Part shown: positions 24,757 through 36,580 of the stretch, in pieces | How positions within the stretch are numbered: the stretch's first letter is position 1 | How the letters are laid out: every line of letters starts with the position of its first letter | Source of the DNA: Enoplolaimus lenunculus | Taxonomy: Eukaryota; Nematoda; Enoplea; Enoplida; Thoracostomopsidae | Length of the DNA stretch: 64,000 nt | NCBI GenBank assembly: GCA_030248215.1 | Contig: JASANG010003582.1 | Span: forward strand, 473,501-537,500 | Direction of reading: 5' to 3' | Program-made: the position numbers and the translations under genes | Notes under the pieces: model-generated | The model's database searches: none | The model's input: only the letters and a program-made list of their open reading frames with translations | Told to the model about the DNA's origin: nothing

Positions 24757-26044
24757 TAATACATTTGAAGTGCACACAGAAATATACAAGCTACAAGATA
24801 GCAGTTCTATATTAAGTGTTACGTATTATTATTGATCAGTTAAAATTTTTACCATCTCTTGAATCGGCGGGCACCTTGAAAGTTGAGTCTAACCTGGTTA
24901 ATTGCATGGTTTGGCTTTCCAGGCCATTTCAAGTTGTTTACCAAATTTGAATCAACAGCATCATTTCGCAACTGATCCAATATTTCAAATTTAAGAATGT
25001 TTTATTTACAAATTTTCAATTGGCGTTTCAATTTTAAATTTGTCTAAGACAGCCAAAACGAATGAATATATATACTTGACCACATCATGCGGTTATTCAA
25101 ATGCGAGCCTACAATTGAATAAATAGAAATTATGATTCCAATAATCAAATTTTATATTGAGAAATTATCCTTGTGTAAATTGAATTGACAACAAATATTA
25201 GATATATTCGCTTCCGGGGCAGATAATTTAAAATGATACAAAGACAAATGCTGAAGGAACAAGGAATGTGCTAAACTGATGAGGGTAGTTGCTAGTTATT
25301 TTTGCGAAAATAGCCCGCAGCTTGTACAGGGAGTGGAACCGCAATTCCGGTTTTCGTAATGAAATCAGGCACTTTCCACTATCCGGTTTAGCGGTTTCGC
25401 GGACCAACTGAAGCCGGCCTGGCTAACGCGGCCACAGTTGCGTAAAAATAATTGAAATTTTCGAAAGCGCGGACATACAAAAAATTTCTTACACACTTAC
25501 GTCTCTGAAAACACCTGTGTATAAAATGGAAAATGGTAATTGTGAGGAACGCATGTGTATTTTATGGCATCCACGTATATATAGCATTAAAGGCGTTATA
25601 GCTTTTGACACTCGGAAGTTTTGTTACATAACCGTCCTGTCTTACATTTAGGGCCGTCCCGCTTTCCCGCTGGAGGGATCGCAAGCAATATAGTAGGCTT
25701 ACGTTCTAAACTACAGTTCTGCTAACACTTAAGCTTATCCTAAGCCAGATTTAGGTAAGCCTAGGATGAATTGCGCTATACCTTTCTGTACCGCCCCTCG
25801 CCGGACGCTTCCGCTCGACGCCGTACGTTTCTTAAGAATGATTTTTAGACGTGGCGCACGGCGCCGCACGGTGGTGTACGGGGTCTTGCGACGAGGTTAG
25901 TGCAACTCTCGCGGATCACTTAAAGGGCCCCTTTTCGTCAGGGAGTGCTTTACTTCATTCCTTAGGCGGGGCAAACTTGGCATGGTCCAAATTAACACAC
26001 ATTAGCCACGTAAACTGTGCGTCGACATAAACTACATACTTTTT
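24757..26044. other. No gene; decayed element remains at 25648-25898
   Basis: 25648-25770 carries CTTAAGCTTATCCTAAGCC and GTAAGCCTAGG, like a decayed family A/B core. It is followed by GC-rich TTGCGCTATACC... with GCCGCACGGTGGTGTACGG, like family M. The ends cannot be set. Confidence 0.4.
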
Positions 26045-26235
26045 GGCCAATATTACTTTTAAGGCCGTAACAGTAGATTAAGCATATCTCTAACCCTAAG
26101 ATTAAGCATTGAAAAAGTATTTCTAAACCTAAGCCTAAGCCTAAGCCTAAACCTAAGCAAAAAATGTTGTCTTGCATCTAAGCTAACTCTTCTGCACTCA
26201 CCGGAACTGGGACGGCTTTTAAAACTACATGGTCC
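26045..26235 (-). mobile_element. Family A inverted-repeat element
   Basis: GGCCAATATTACTTTTAAGG to ACGGCTTTTAAAACTACATG, with CCTAAGCCTAAGCCTAAGCC inside. It lies just upstream of the first placed Eph exon. Confidence 0.85.
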
Positions 26236-26376
26236 CATATTGTGAAGCATGAGGTTAAAACCTCACTAATCGAGGCAAATCCGCTGTATTCTACATAAGT
26301 AAAAACTAATTATCTTCAAATCCAAAATAAAGATATGTATTACTAATGCAACAATGTTTAATATTTTCTATTTCAG

Positions 26377-26459
26377 TGATCTTGCTCGACACCACGTCAT
26401 CACGACAGAAAACACTTTCATGGGCAACATATTCTTCATCTCAACAAGTTGGTGACGGG
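26377..26459 (+). CDS. Eph: Eph exon: start of ephrin-binding domain
   Basis: Acceptor TTTCAG before 26377 and donor GTAAGT at 26460. With one base from the preceding exon it reads V-ILLDTTSSRQKTLSWATY and on to VGDG, matching the first strands of Eph ligand-binding domains (family pattern: E-V-x-LLDT-x(6)-LGW). It needs an upstream exon ending in phase 1 that carries the signal peptide. It is short, but the join to the next exon in phase 0 restores the conserved run into W-x-E. Confidence 0.85.
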
Positions 26460-26550
26460 GTAAGTGCAGCTTATTTCATACTAAATTGTTTTTAAAATAC
26501 AGAAAAACTATTTCTAATTAGCAAGAGAATATTAAAAGTATTAGCGTTGC

Positions 26551-26988
26551 TACTGTAGTGACCCGATTAACAGGGAGGGACTGATATTTATTTGGCCTCT
26601 CCAGAGCGCATCTCCCTGTTATTCGGTTACAGACTATTTTAAATCCACGCTCCGTCACCCGTCGCTACTAATATATATCTCCGGTATTGCAAATATCCGT
26701 TGGATTAAACGTTTGTTTGTCTTGTGTCACCTTGAGCGATAATGTAAGGTTATACTTAGGAATGTGCTTTGAAACTTTAAGTACGTTTTAAAGTTTCGAG
26801 CTCAAATTATTTGCTCCTGGAGTTATTCATGCACTAAAATTAGCGATAATTGACATTTATGGACTCTAATTAGGGTTTAGGGACTCTATCCGCTTACGGA
26901 CTCTATTTGGGATACGGACTCCTATTGATTGGGACTCAAAATAGGGATCCCCCTCTTATTACCCCCTCTTATTCGGGTCACTACAGTA
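26551..26988. mobile_element. Family G inverted-repeat element flanked by TA
   Basis: TACTGTAGTGACCCGATTAA at the left, TTATTCGGGTCACTACAGTA at the right; 438 bp. The TA at each edge fits a Tc1/mariner-type target duplication. The interior has GGACTCTA(T/A)-spaced subrepeats (about 26860-26940) and no ORF. In Eph intron 1. Confidence 0.87.
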
Positions 26989-27000
26989 ATTGTTATGTTT

Positions 27001-29064
27001 TACATTGATCAAACTACTTGGTATCTGAGGCTAAATTAAAATTTTTGTCTAAATAGCTACGATATTGTAGCGATTTACTAAAAGAATTTATTTAATGTTT
27101 CTTGTAAAGTTTACAGTTGATCGCCTCAAAGAACCGACTTTTGAGCTAAAGTTTTGTACAGACCGAAATATCAGAGGGAATCGATATTTATTTTGCCTCC
27201 AACCATGGGTACTCAATCAATCTAACCCATGCAATGTGGACACCTCACCTCTCTTATATGCCATTTTAGAAACGCAGCTACTGTAGAGATGTGGCGCGCC
27301 GCTGCCAACAGCTTGGCCCTTCCCTGGCTGGAAGTTTTTTCGGATTTTTTCGGTTATACCCTCCAGTCCGCGTTTGTCTAGAAATCGTCGGGTTTATAAT
27401 TTTTTGCATATTTCAGCTTCTCATGTCCTCCCCTGATCATTTCACGCCTAAATTTGAATTTTTGAAAAATTAGATTTTTAAGGTCCCAAGGTCTTCAACC
27501 TTGAGACCTGAAAAAAATTTTTGTCAAAAATTTTGACAAGTTATATACCATTTAACAAAACGTGCAGAGTTGCGTCCAATGGTGTCAATTTTTTTGCATT
27601 CAGACGATTGGTTAACGAGTTATGTCAAATAACTGAAGTTTCCCTGACCCCTGTGGAAACCTTATGGGACCGCTAGTAAGCATTCTTAGAGTGGGGCTGT
27701 GTCATTCTCTATGATAAATAAATTACTTTGAATAATCGAATTTTTTATTGAACTACGTTTGGTTCTTAAAAGTTTTACTATAATTAAAAAAATTGACAGT
27801 TATAAACTCTCGTCAAAACCTGTGGGATCCATTCGTTAAGGGTCTCCAGGGCCGTGCTCAGGTACTTCTAGGCCCCTCACAAAGTTTTAAATTTTAGCAT
27901 TTTCGCGCTACTTGTGAAAATATACGTTTGCATAATTTTTGGTACAAAATCATACACATTTAAAATGTACTTAACCGAATATTTTAGTAATTTAGTCAGG
28001 TGATCGGGTTTCCAATGAAATCCGTCTAAAAACCCATTTTAATCACAAAATAAAATCTATGATAACGGCCGTCTGAAGTGTTGAAATAAACTTTACAGTA
28101 AGAACATACAGTTGTTCGAACAAATTTAGTATCTGCAAGTTGCAGCTGCAATTTCTCGTTGTAGTCACTTGTACCTAGGAATAAGGTTTCATAATCCTGC
28201 ATTCTTAACAGCGAGTTGGACGATACTGTTTATCGGTTGAATTGATGATGTACGACGTTGTTTGAAAATAAACAATAGCTAAGTTAGCTTGCACCTAATG
28301 TGCTGCGAAATTGGTGAGACGTTTCGGAATTTATATTTACATAAATTTTAGTCCAACATGACATATTTGTCGAAACTGTATTAATGAAACTTAAATTGAA
28401 AATCGCCAAAAGAATTTAGTAACTAAAAGTAATCAAATTGTTTTCAAATGAATATTTGCTGAAGCGCAGATACAATCAGAAACATTTCTGCATTTTGCTA
28501 TGCTGCTATTCGAACACCTTAGATTACTGCCAAGAACCAAATAAAATAAAAATCATTTTTGCTCGAAGCTCGAAAGTTTTACACGATTCGCACGTTTGCA
28601 TGTTGAAAATACAAGCGCGTTCCCAGGCTGATCCCCCAAAATAGACTCGGTCGGAAAGTAAACAAGCTTGAATTGCAATTGTAGGAGCCCCTAAAATTAT
28701 TCTGTGCCCCCAGATTTTCTTGGGAAGTCCGTTTGAAAATGGCAGGAGAAACAAGTTTGTTTCAGCTAAGTATGGGTCCTATACGGCGGTAGTTACCACA
28801 ACATTGATGAGCAGATTCGATACTGATTGATATTCAAAGTCAATCCCGAACTCTTACCGAATCATATTCGGGTCACTACAGTAAGAAATTTTAGAGGAAA
28901 CAAACAGGCGTGTAGCGAAGAGCTTATTTCGGCAAGATATAATCTCACGCAAGTTTCGCTACGGCCGAAAAAACGTTTCACCTCTTGAAACGAGTCACCC
29001 TTTAAAACAAAATTAAAATTTATTTAAGCTATCAAAACATCAACAACATTATTTTATTTTTAAG
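27001..29064. other. Rest of Eph intron 1
   Basis: No exon. 28625-28720 (CCCCCAAAATAGACTCGGTC, GAATTGCAATTGTAGGAGCC) is the inverted counterpart of a block near 38080-38140. 28848-28884 is a right-end stub of family G (ATATTCGGGTCACTACAGTA). Confidence 0.5.
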
Positions 29065-29401
29065 TGGCAAGAAGAATCATACGTTCGCGATCAACTCCGC
29101 ATCAACTGGCGCACATACGTCACGTGTGACGTCATGATCGGGGACGTTCGTAATTGGCTGAGAACGCCGTATATTAGACGTAACGGCGCCCGACGGCTGT
29201 ATATCGAATCAAAATTCACCATGCGCGACTGTCAACACTTTGAAGGATCTGCGAAAACGTGTAAAGAAACATTTTCGTTATATGTTGCCGAAACCGACTA
29301 TCAGTATGTGGAGTCAGGTGCTATAACTAAACGAAACAATGCGTCAACACAGTGGAATGTTGCTGATTTCAAATTAATTGATCGAATTGCTGGAGATAAA
29401 G
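29065..29401 (+). CDS. Eph: Eph exon: core of ephrin-binding domain
   Basis: Starts in phase 0 after TTTTTAAG and ends in phase 1 before GTTTGT. Translation begins WQEESYVRDQLRINWRTYVT and includes the diagnostic NWLRTPYIRRNGARRLYIE and KFTMRDC blocks, then CKETFSLYVAETD, all classic Eph ligand-binding motifs including paired cysteines. It ends AGDKG. The donor lies about 30 bp from a decayed piggyBac transposase that runs antisense in the intron. Confidence 0.97.
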
Positions 29402-30365
29402 GTTTGTTTCTTGAACCAAGGAAGGGTCGCCGCTTGACAACATATGCACAAGATCCACACCATCCATATGCTTATAATATTCACGCACAATAGCAGAACG
29501 CGGAACGCAACACATACTGTCGTAATCTTCGATCGTAGCGTCGTACATTATCCTCTGGCTCCAATGCAATATAAGTTGACCACAGTGTTACTGCACGGTT
29601 ATCAAACTATCGTAGGACACTCGTTTCTGTGGTAATATCCACGTTGACATCATAACTTTGTTCGCTCCACTCTCAACACATTTTCTTCCTTCAACTTGAA
29701 GCCACGCACACGACCCTGTTGCATTGTTCCAATGCTGTAAAAATCCCGTTGTTTTCGTTTAATCCCAACGATGGGCCAGTTAAAATCACTATCATAATAA
29801 ACTTTGAAAATGAAACGATCAGACAGACTTTCACGCGGCAACATAACCTATTCACTTGGCATTTTACCGGCGGGGCAGGAAGCCTTAGGTAAAGACCCGC
29901 CATAAGTGTAGAAGTCGTACAAATTACCGGAAACACCACAATGAACAAATACATGTAAATCTACTTCTTCGGTATTTTAGAAAAATATTGCTTTCGCACG
30001 CTTCTTTCTTTAAACGGAATCAATTGTAGCATCAATAGAATGTTTGTCTTCCGGCGATATTTTGCGGCTGTTATCTTGAAACGTTGCCAGAATAGGTCGG
30101 AGTTTGAAAAGGCGATCCCGTTGGGGTCATTAGGTTGTGGCAAATTACTGTTATTGTTGAAGTGTAAAAACCGTTTCCACGAGTGGAACTAGTTTCTGGA
30201 TATATAGTCAGATGTACAAAAAATGCACCGAAGTCCGAATCCTCATCTTCCGTACATTTTTCCGCTTCAAGCCCGTACAATCCGTCATCACTGGCGGAAT
30301 CGGACTCCATATCAGATACACCGTCTGGTAATGTAGCTTCTGCTTCATGACTTAGGTTCATGAAT
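29402..30365 (-). mobile_element. Decayed piggyBac-type DNA transposase in Eph intron 2
   Basis: Antisense to Eph. An acidic N-terminus starts at an ATG at 30359-30361 (MNLSHEAEATLPDGVSDMES, then several D/E runs). It is followed by fragments matching the piggyBac transposase core in order: PILATFQDNSRKISPEDKHS with IDATIDSV (first catalytic Asp, about 30030), VFVHCGVSGNLYDFYTYGG, VYYDSDFNW (second Asp), YSIGTMQQGRVRGFKLKEEN, FDNRAVTLWSTYIALEPED, and VREYYKHMDGVDL (third Asp, about 29450). The pieces lie in more than one frame with stops between; for example, the Trp usually before the FDN block is a TAG. Homology ends about 30 bp from the Eph exon. I could not identify terminal repeats or TTAA target duplications. 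It is a dead copy; domestication is unlikely given the breaks. Confidence 0.85.
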
Positions 30366-31838
30366 TTTACCTTTTATATAAAACCTGCAAAAACCCCATA
30401 ATATAAATTCTAGCAAATACACATGCATACCTCTATGAAGGTCCAGTGGGTCCATGTGCCGCCAAAAGTGAGATACCTTTTGCGGGAAAGCGTAAAACTG
30501 CACCGCTTGGGCACTAACTTGATAGCTCTTGCACTACTGGACTTTATACGGAAAACACTCAACAAAAATTTGTAATCTACGATATCTGGGAGCTGACACA
30601 ATCACCCTCCGTATCACAGTACCGACGTTCGAACTTACAACATTAAAATTTTGCTAAAGAAAACTAGCTATGTATATGTTTTAACTTCATAAATAACGTC
30701 TTATTTGGAGTCGTATAGACCCAGCTGAAATTTGTCGATAACGAAATTAAATTTACCTAAAAATTGCTTTATATCAAAGGGGTAAGTTAAACATGGTAAA
30801 AATAATTAACAGATACATGTTTTCGCAGGTTGTATGCATATTTAAATTTTATATATTGAAAAATTAAGCAATTCCTACAGTTGCTTGTCTGGGTGTCACG
30901 CACATCAACTATCTTAACCGTGGGTTACGTGGATCGACGTGTCGACCCTAACACGGCACGGCACGGTAGGTTGTAAAATATAAGCGGTTTGGTTAACAAG
31001 TAAACTACCTCACAGTTGACCTGGTCTTTGAGCCTATCGCAAACGTCCTATCGCATTGAAATCTGGTGCTTGACCTTGGTAACTGATGAAGTCGATCATC
31101 TCATACACCACCAGAGGATGTCTGTGTGTGGCGAAGTTACCAGGCCTGCACGGCTCTTAGGAAGCTCAAAAAATACAAAAGAAAATAACTACATAGTACG
31201 TAGTTTTTAATTTTTCGCCGCTTTTCACTATAAAATACATAACGGATCAGCTAATTCTCATTCAGAAAAATAGTTATTGACATTAGCGTTTTGCATGTAC
31301 AAAACCACCAACAGTATTTTCTACCTCGCTTGTGTTTGAGGCTCAACATCATACACGAGTGATGCCACTGAAGGATCCAAGAGGGAAACCCAGCAAGGTG
31401 TAGACCCCAACAAAGATAGAAACTTAAAATTTTCATTACGACCTTATACTAAAATTGCAGTTGGCTTCGCGTTCACTTCGTTCACGAGATTATTTCACTA
31501 TTATATCACGCGTCTTTCCTATCAAAAATTTCTAAATTCACCACTACCTCCACCACACTCCTACATGAGACATCAATGAAGGACAGTAAATTGATAGGAA
31601 GAGCGGTACAAGTGACAAGAACATATAGAAAGCCCACAAACTCAGCTACGTTCTACAGTCAGCTCAGCAGTATTCTCATCATGATAAAGTCTATTTAACG
31701 TTGTGTGACACCGTTGAGTGTTACATATTGTCTGGTACCAAATTTTCGACTCGCGTAAACCAGTAAATCAGGGAACAAACTACTTAACTTGATATCGCAC
31801 TGTCATTTCAAAATAACACCTTACAGGTTATGTCTGGG

Positions 31839-32003
31839 AGTGCTGGAGCTGACACGGGTAAGGGCTCCCCCGAAGCTTCAGGGTGGGGTCCCATAAACTC
31901 ACGAGCGAAGCGAGCGAGAAACCAGACGCATTTTAAAACTTCGACCCCGTTAGGTATGTGACCCCCAACTGGGGGATAGGGGCGGGTGGCTGCTGCGGCC
32001 CTG
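31839..32003 (+). mobile_element. Family E inverted-repeat element
   Basis: GTGCTGGAGCTGACACGGG to GGCTGCTGCGGCCCTG; interior AGAAACCAGACGCATTTTAA. Ends more mutated than at 20630. Confidence 0.82.
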
Positions 32004-32544
32004 ATAATATTTCTTACTTCGTGTAACAAGTATTACACACTGATCTATCAAGTGCGTAGTTAGGATGTCAGTTCGGCACGAAATAATCTCAGAAAAATTG
32101 TTGACTTCTAGTATCGCGAAATATTCTAATTACTGTTAAAATTGTTTTTCTTGTTTCTCTCAAGAAGTTTAGGCCGGCGATATATCCCCCCTATCCGCCT
32201 CTTGTATGCGCCATTATGAAGTAGAAAACTTGTTCGCGTGATCACACTTCGCGTGATCACACGATAAAACCTATATAAGTTGCAACTCGTTGACCCTTGC
32301 AAGCATTCTGAAACCTTTTCCGCCATATCTTCCCCTGCCCCCAAATCCTTCATTCTCCAATGCTCCACCCCTCCTCCTCAACCTTCTCGCTAAAGCGGAG
32401 GAGGTGAAGGAAGATTGGGGGGGCAAAAGCAACATTTTTACACTTCTCAACTTAAATCTAAAGAACACACATTGCTTTCATTAAACAATTGCATTAACCA
32501 TTTCTGACACTGATGTACATACTTTCTATTTGTCTAAGAAGTTA

Positions 32545-32705
32545 AGGTAGGATTTGAATCCCACTCTCACGGGCGGGAGAAGTTTACGATGACTACTGAG
32601 CTATATGAGCTTGACGCTCCATCGCGAAGGGCTTTCACGTCTTGTGGAGGTTTTACATCGAGCATATATATTCGTAATTGTTAAACACTGCTCACTGTGT
32701 CTGTA
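32545..32705 (-). repeat. tRNA-like SINE-type repeat, copy 2
   Basis: Minus strand: ATAGCTCAGTAGTCATCG (A-box-like), then GTGGGATTCAAATCC (B-box-like). Flanking blocks match 12150-12310. Sits 73 bp before an Eph exon. Confidence 0.65.
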
Positions 32706-32777
32706 TTGCTCGTATAATTTTTATTTAGTTGCTCAAAGTATGCTCTATGATTGAAAAAGTTAAATGCATTTTTTCAG

Positions 32778-32914
32778 GTCGTTTTTCAAAAGCACAATCG
32801 TTACAAAGTGACCGAGACACGAACACTGAGATTAGAAGTGTTGCCGTATCGAAAAATGGTGTTTATTTTGCGTTTTTGGATGAAGGCTCGTGTACTTCGT
32901 TGTTATCAGTTAAG
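32778..32914 (+). CDS. Eph: Eph exon: end of ephrin-binding domain
   Basis: Acceptor TTTTTTCAG, donor GTTAGC. With the carried base it reads GRFSKAQSLQSDRDTNTEIR, then SVAVSKNGVYFAFLDEGSC and TSLLSVK. This is the last part of the Eph ligand-binding jelly roll (family pattern: TE-[IV]-R...KGFYLAFQD-x-G-x-C). Phase in 1, phase out 0. Confidence 0.96.
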
Positions 32915-33077
32915 GTTAGCTCACACTTTTTCGTTCAATGTTGATGAATTTTCATTTCAAGACTATTAGCGGAAACAATGCCGTATAATTTAAATTTGTT
33001 CATGGTTTTGTTCTAGCGTAACTTATTTTGCAACCCATTTGTGCCCTTATCTAAGAGGGACAGACACGCATTGGCAA

Positions 33078-33187
33078 CTCCTAGAAAATTTTCAACCTTT
33101 CTTGCACTATTTATGTCAACGAAAACCCTTGTATGCCGTCCTGAACATTTTCTCACAAATAGCAAGGTGAGTTGGCTATTGGCTTGA
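33078..33187 (-). repeat. Family D fragment
   Basis: CTAGAAAATTTTCAACC through AGCAAGGTGAGTTGGC; left end lost. Immediately followed by a family G copy. Confidence 0.72.
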
Positions 33188-33198
33188 GACCAATAATA

Positions 33199-33633
33199 TA
33201 CTGTATTGACCCGAATAAGAGGAGGTGATTGATATTTATTTGGCCTCTCCAGAGGGTACCACCCTTGTTATTCGGTTACGGACTGTTATTTATTTTTAAT
33301 CCACGCTCAGCCGCCCTTCGTTACTGATATATATCCGGTACTGCAATTATCGGTTAAATTAAACGTTTATTTGTCTTGTGACAAGGTTATACTTAGGAAT
33401 GTCTTGCCAAAATTTGAATTCACTTTAAAGTTTCGCACTCAAATTATTTGGTCTTGGAGTCATTTATGCACTACAATTAGGAATAACTGACCTTCATGGA
33501 CTCGAATTAGGGTTTAGGGACTCGATCCGCTTACCGACTTTTATTAGGAATACGGACTCCTATTGATTGGGACTCAAAACGGAAACTCCCCCCTCTTATT
33601 GCCCCACACCCACTTATTCGGGTCACTACAGTA
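33199..33633. mobile_element. Family G inverted-repeat element flanked by TA
   Basis: TACTGTATTGACCCGAATAA to TTATTCGGGTCACTACAGTA, 435 bp, collinear with 26551-26988 along its whole length. Lies in Eph intron 3. Confidence 0.9.
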
Positions 33634-33686
33634 GGAGCTTTCAATTTATGAATTATATACAATATTGCTTGGGATTCTGAAACTCT

Positions 33687-33802
33687 ACTTAACTACTACT
33701 TAAGTACGCGCTCGGCGACTTAAGTAATTAGTTAAATATAACTTAAGTAACTACTGCTTAAGTACGCGGTCGGCGACTTAAGTAATTAGTTAAATATAAC
33801 TT
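33687..33802 (+). repeat. 58-bp tandem repeat x2
   Basis: CTTAAGTACGCG(C/G)TCGGCGAC then TTAAGTAATTAGTTAAATAT repeats at 33699 and 33757. Rich in TTAAGT; ends 65 bp before an Eph exon. Confidence 0.85.
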
Positions 33803-33866
33803 AAGTGAATGCTTAAGTAAGGTTTCAACAAACACCGGCTAATATGTGGTCACATTGATTTTGTAG

Positions 33867-34158
33867 GTTTACTACAAAGTATGCGAAGCAACAACAATCG
33901 GTCTGGCGCATTTTCCACAAACGCATACAAGCGCTGAACAATTTTCAATTGTCAAAGTGCACGGTAGATGCATTTTGCATGCAATTGCTAGCAATTCTGT
34001 GTCAAATGTGTCAAGTGCAACGCGCACAGGGTCGCAAACAATTGCACAACAGCGATCGATCCCGGAATATTTATGCAAATCAAACGGACACTGGGATCAT
34101 TTGAGTTATCCGTGTGAGTGCGCAGCTGGCTATACGGTCACCGGAGCACAGTGTGTAG
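33867..34158 (+). CDS. Eph: Eph exon: Cys-rich linker, first part
   Basis: Acceptor TTTTGTAG, donor GTAAGT. Reads VYYKVCEATTIGLAHFPQTH through an N/S/T-rich stretch (candidate N-glycosylation at SNSVSNVSS), then YLCKSNGHWDH and CECAAGYTVTGAQCVG. Vertebrate Ephs show the same order: VYYKKC, then LYCNGDGEW, then C-x-C-x-AGYE. It ends in phase 1, joining to the next exon as GC. Confidence 0.96.
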
Positions 34159-34871
34159 GTAAGTTGATTCAGGTAGACGGGAATGACCTATTTTTTAACT
34201 ATTTAGCTAGAAAGCACATTGTACGCTGGAAATGAATGATTATCATCGCAGAGCGTTCTGGGTTCATACATTCGGATTTAGACCATCAGGGTCTCATCTA
34301 ACTACGAGTCTGGAGATATTTTATGTCTGATACATAGTGATGGTAAAACTCTTCTACTTACTTTGGCCAGATATAAAGTCAAACGGCTTAGGCTCAGTGC
34401 TAGGCTTAGAAAATTGTTTGGGCAAAAGTTTAGGCATAGATTTAGGCGGAAGAGATTTCCTAAACAACCTAAGTCTAAGCCTGGTGGGGACAGGGAACAA
34501 AAACCCAGGTTGTCACACCTCGTAAGCCCAAAATGTGCGCTGCGTTGCAAAGCCATTTTACGGTTCAATTTGGTGTCAACTCAAAGACTGACCTGTTTGA
34601 TTGGTTTCGTAATATTTCTAACTTTAACCCGTTTGTGACGGAGACCCGGATGTTATTTTTGTTGCATTTCACCAGTTGAAAATCGCTGGCATTTATGCCC
34701 CAGCTTATTTGCACAGTTAATGGATTTTAATCGTTCCGTTCGACACAAAATTACAAATAGCAACAGCATTGCATTATGGTTTGTTGGTTTTGAAAAAATA
34801 CCGCAATGTATACGGGCGTCAAATTGGGACTGTGTCAATAATTGTTTTGAGTCAAATGCTAAGACCTCAAA
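34159..34871. other. Intron with TTAGGC-like remnant
   Basis: 34375-34480 alternates GGCTTAGGCT and CCTAAGTCTAAGCC, probably a rearranged core of family B. No exon. Confidence 0.5.
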
Positions 34872-35036
34872 CGGGCCCGTAGCCATAGGGGGGCCACGTG
34901 GCTCAGCTCCCCATGGAAGTATTTTGGCTTTCTCTAGAAGGTGTTCAGCCGTGCTTGTAAGCCATCGAAAAGCCTTGTATGCCCCTCTTGAAAATTTTTT
35001 TAGCCCTCTGAGCAAGGTGAGCTGGTTACCGGCCTG
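34872..35036 (-). mobile_element. Family D inverted-repeat element
   Basis: GGGCCCGTAGCCATAGGGGG to GAGCTGGTTACCGGCCTG. Full copy in Eph intron 4. Confidence 0.85.
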
Positions 35037-35611
35037 ACCCCAAAGCGTATACAATGGAACCTATATTTGAGTATATCATTCCGAAATTTCTGCAGAAGAC
35101 AAGAATTACGCACTATGACAGTCGTTCGACAATACCTGGAGCATTCTAGGGGTACAAAACAGAATTCGAATGAAATTATTCCTGCTTAATCCGGGGGGGG
35201 GGGGGGCAAGTTTAGAGATGCTGCCAACGCGTAGGCCCCAGAACTGAGATCCTGATTCTGAGGTTTTTCAAAGCGAATGTGTCGTTAGAAATTAAACATT
35301 GATGACGCTTTGGTTGTTGCTATCTTGACCAAACACTATATTCAGTTTGACAACGTTTATTGCACGTAAATAATGCGATTAAGCTCTGAATTAGCAACAT
35401 AAACCATATTACATTTGAGCTCAAACTCGATTAAGTCGAATAATAAATGGTTATATCGTTGGTTATTTTATGTTTTTGGATTTGAATTATGGGACAGACA
35501 CGTTAAACAGCAATAGTTATCGCAACCAAAACCATAACTAAAGGCTTGCTTTACAAGCCAATTATGTAGCTAACACATAATTCATCGAATCACCGGCGAA
35601 TACTATCAGTC

Positions 35612-35779
35612 AGTGCCGGAGCAGGCTGGGGTGGTGGCTCTCCCCCCCAATTCCAGGATGGATGTCCCAAACTCGCGAGCCGAGAAGACATAAGCATTTT
35701 AAAACCTAAGCGGTATTGTTTCAACTGGTTAGGGTTCGGGCTCTTTTGGGAGCATGTGGGGTGGCTGCTCCGGCCCTGC
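35612..35779 (+). mobile_element. Family E inverted-repeat element
   Basis: GTGCCGGAGCAGGCTGGG to GGCTGCTCCGGCCCTG, with TTTCAACTGGTTAGGG inside. Confidence 0.85.
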
Positions 35780-35827
35780 TATGAGTAATAGTAAAGGTTT
35801 ATATCAATGCTTATTTGTCAGGTCACA

Positions 35828-35869
35828 GTCCATCCGTAAAACGATCCGGCCCTCTTCTATACATGGGCC
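35828..35869. repeat. Family B end fragment
   Basis: AAAACGATCCGGCCCTCTTC and TATACATGGGCC, the right end only. Confidence 0.6.
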
Positions 35870-35949
35870 TAAATTGGTATCTGTTAACCTTTGCATTGTT
35901 AACTTTCTTCAGTTTATGATGATGTTAAATACTGAAATTCCGACAGTTC

Positions 35950-36085
35950 ATCGCCGGATAACTTGTCCCTTAACAGTATCCTAAAGTGTATAAATAAATC
36001 TAGGCATAATCTGAATTGTCGAGTCGATGAAATTTCGGATTATAAGTTGTCGGGTAACGAGTTTTCGGTCGACGGATTGTCGCGA
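35950..36085. repeat. Family K element
   Basis: GCCGGATAACTTGTCCCTTA through GATTATAAGTTGTCGGGTAA and GTCGACGGATTGTCG; inverted ends (ACTTGTC / AAGTTGTCGGG). A second copy is at 46515. Confidence 0.65.
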
Positions 36086-36580
36086 TACCGTTAACATTTT
36101 AGGGATGCTCCAAATCATGTCGGACTCCATCTTACAATCCACTACGTATATTTTATTGCAATAAAACAGCCATGTTGTATCAGTCAGCGCAAATGTTACA
36201 TACACTATGTACAGATTGAGCAAGTCCTATATTAGTAAGAAATAGAACCAGAGTGGGATGTGGGTGCGTATTTTTACCTGACTAGTGCTTTACCAACGCA
36301 AACAAGAATTTATTACGAGCGGGTATACCCGCGCTAAAAACATCTACCCGCAACTCATGATGTACCCACGTTTGAAGTTACAACCGGTAGGGTTTTCGCC
36401 AGCAGGATGTTTTTTGTCAAACATTGGTGAAGGGTGTAAATCAATTGCGAATGTGTTCATCAACTCTAAGAAAATTGTTACGATCGGTAGTCGAGCTAAA
36501 CTTTTCTTGCTTTAATTAAAAATCACCGCAGTTTCCAATTGCTGTTGGTAAAATTTGGGCAAACCGGAAACTGCGTATAT

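Larger units (their letters stand above)
30366..32777. other. Rest of Eph intron 2: no further gene recognised
   Basis: Apart from the listed E copy and SINE-like repeat, 30366-31838 shows no feature. 32226-32258 has a TTCGCGTGATCACAC direct repeat. Confidence 0.5.
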
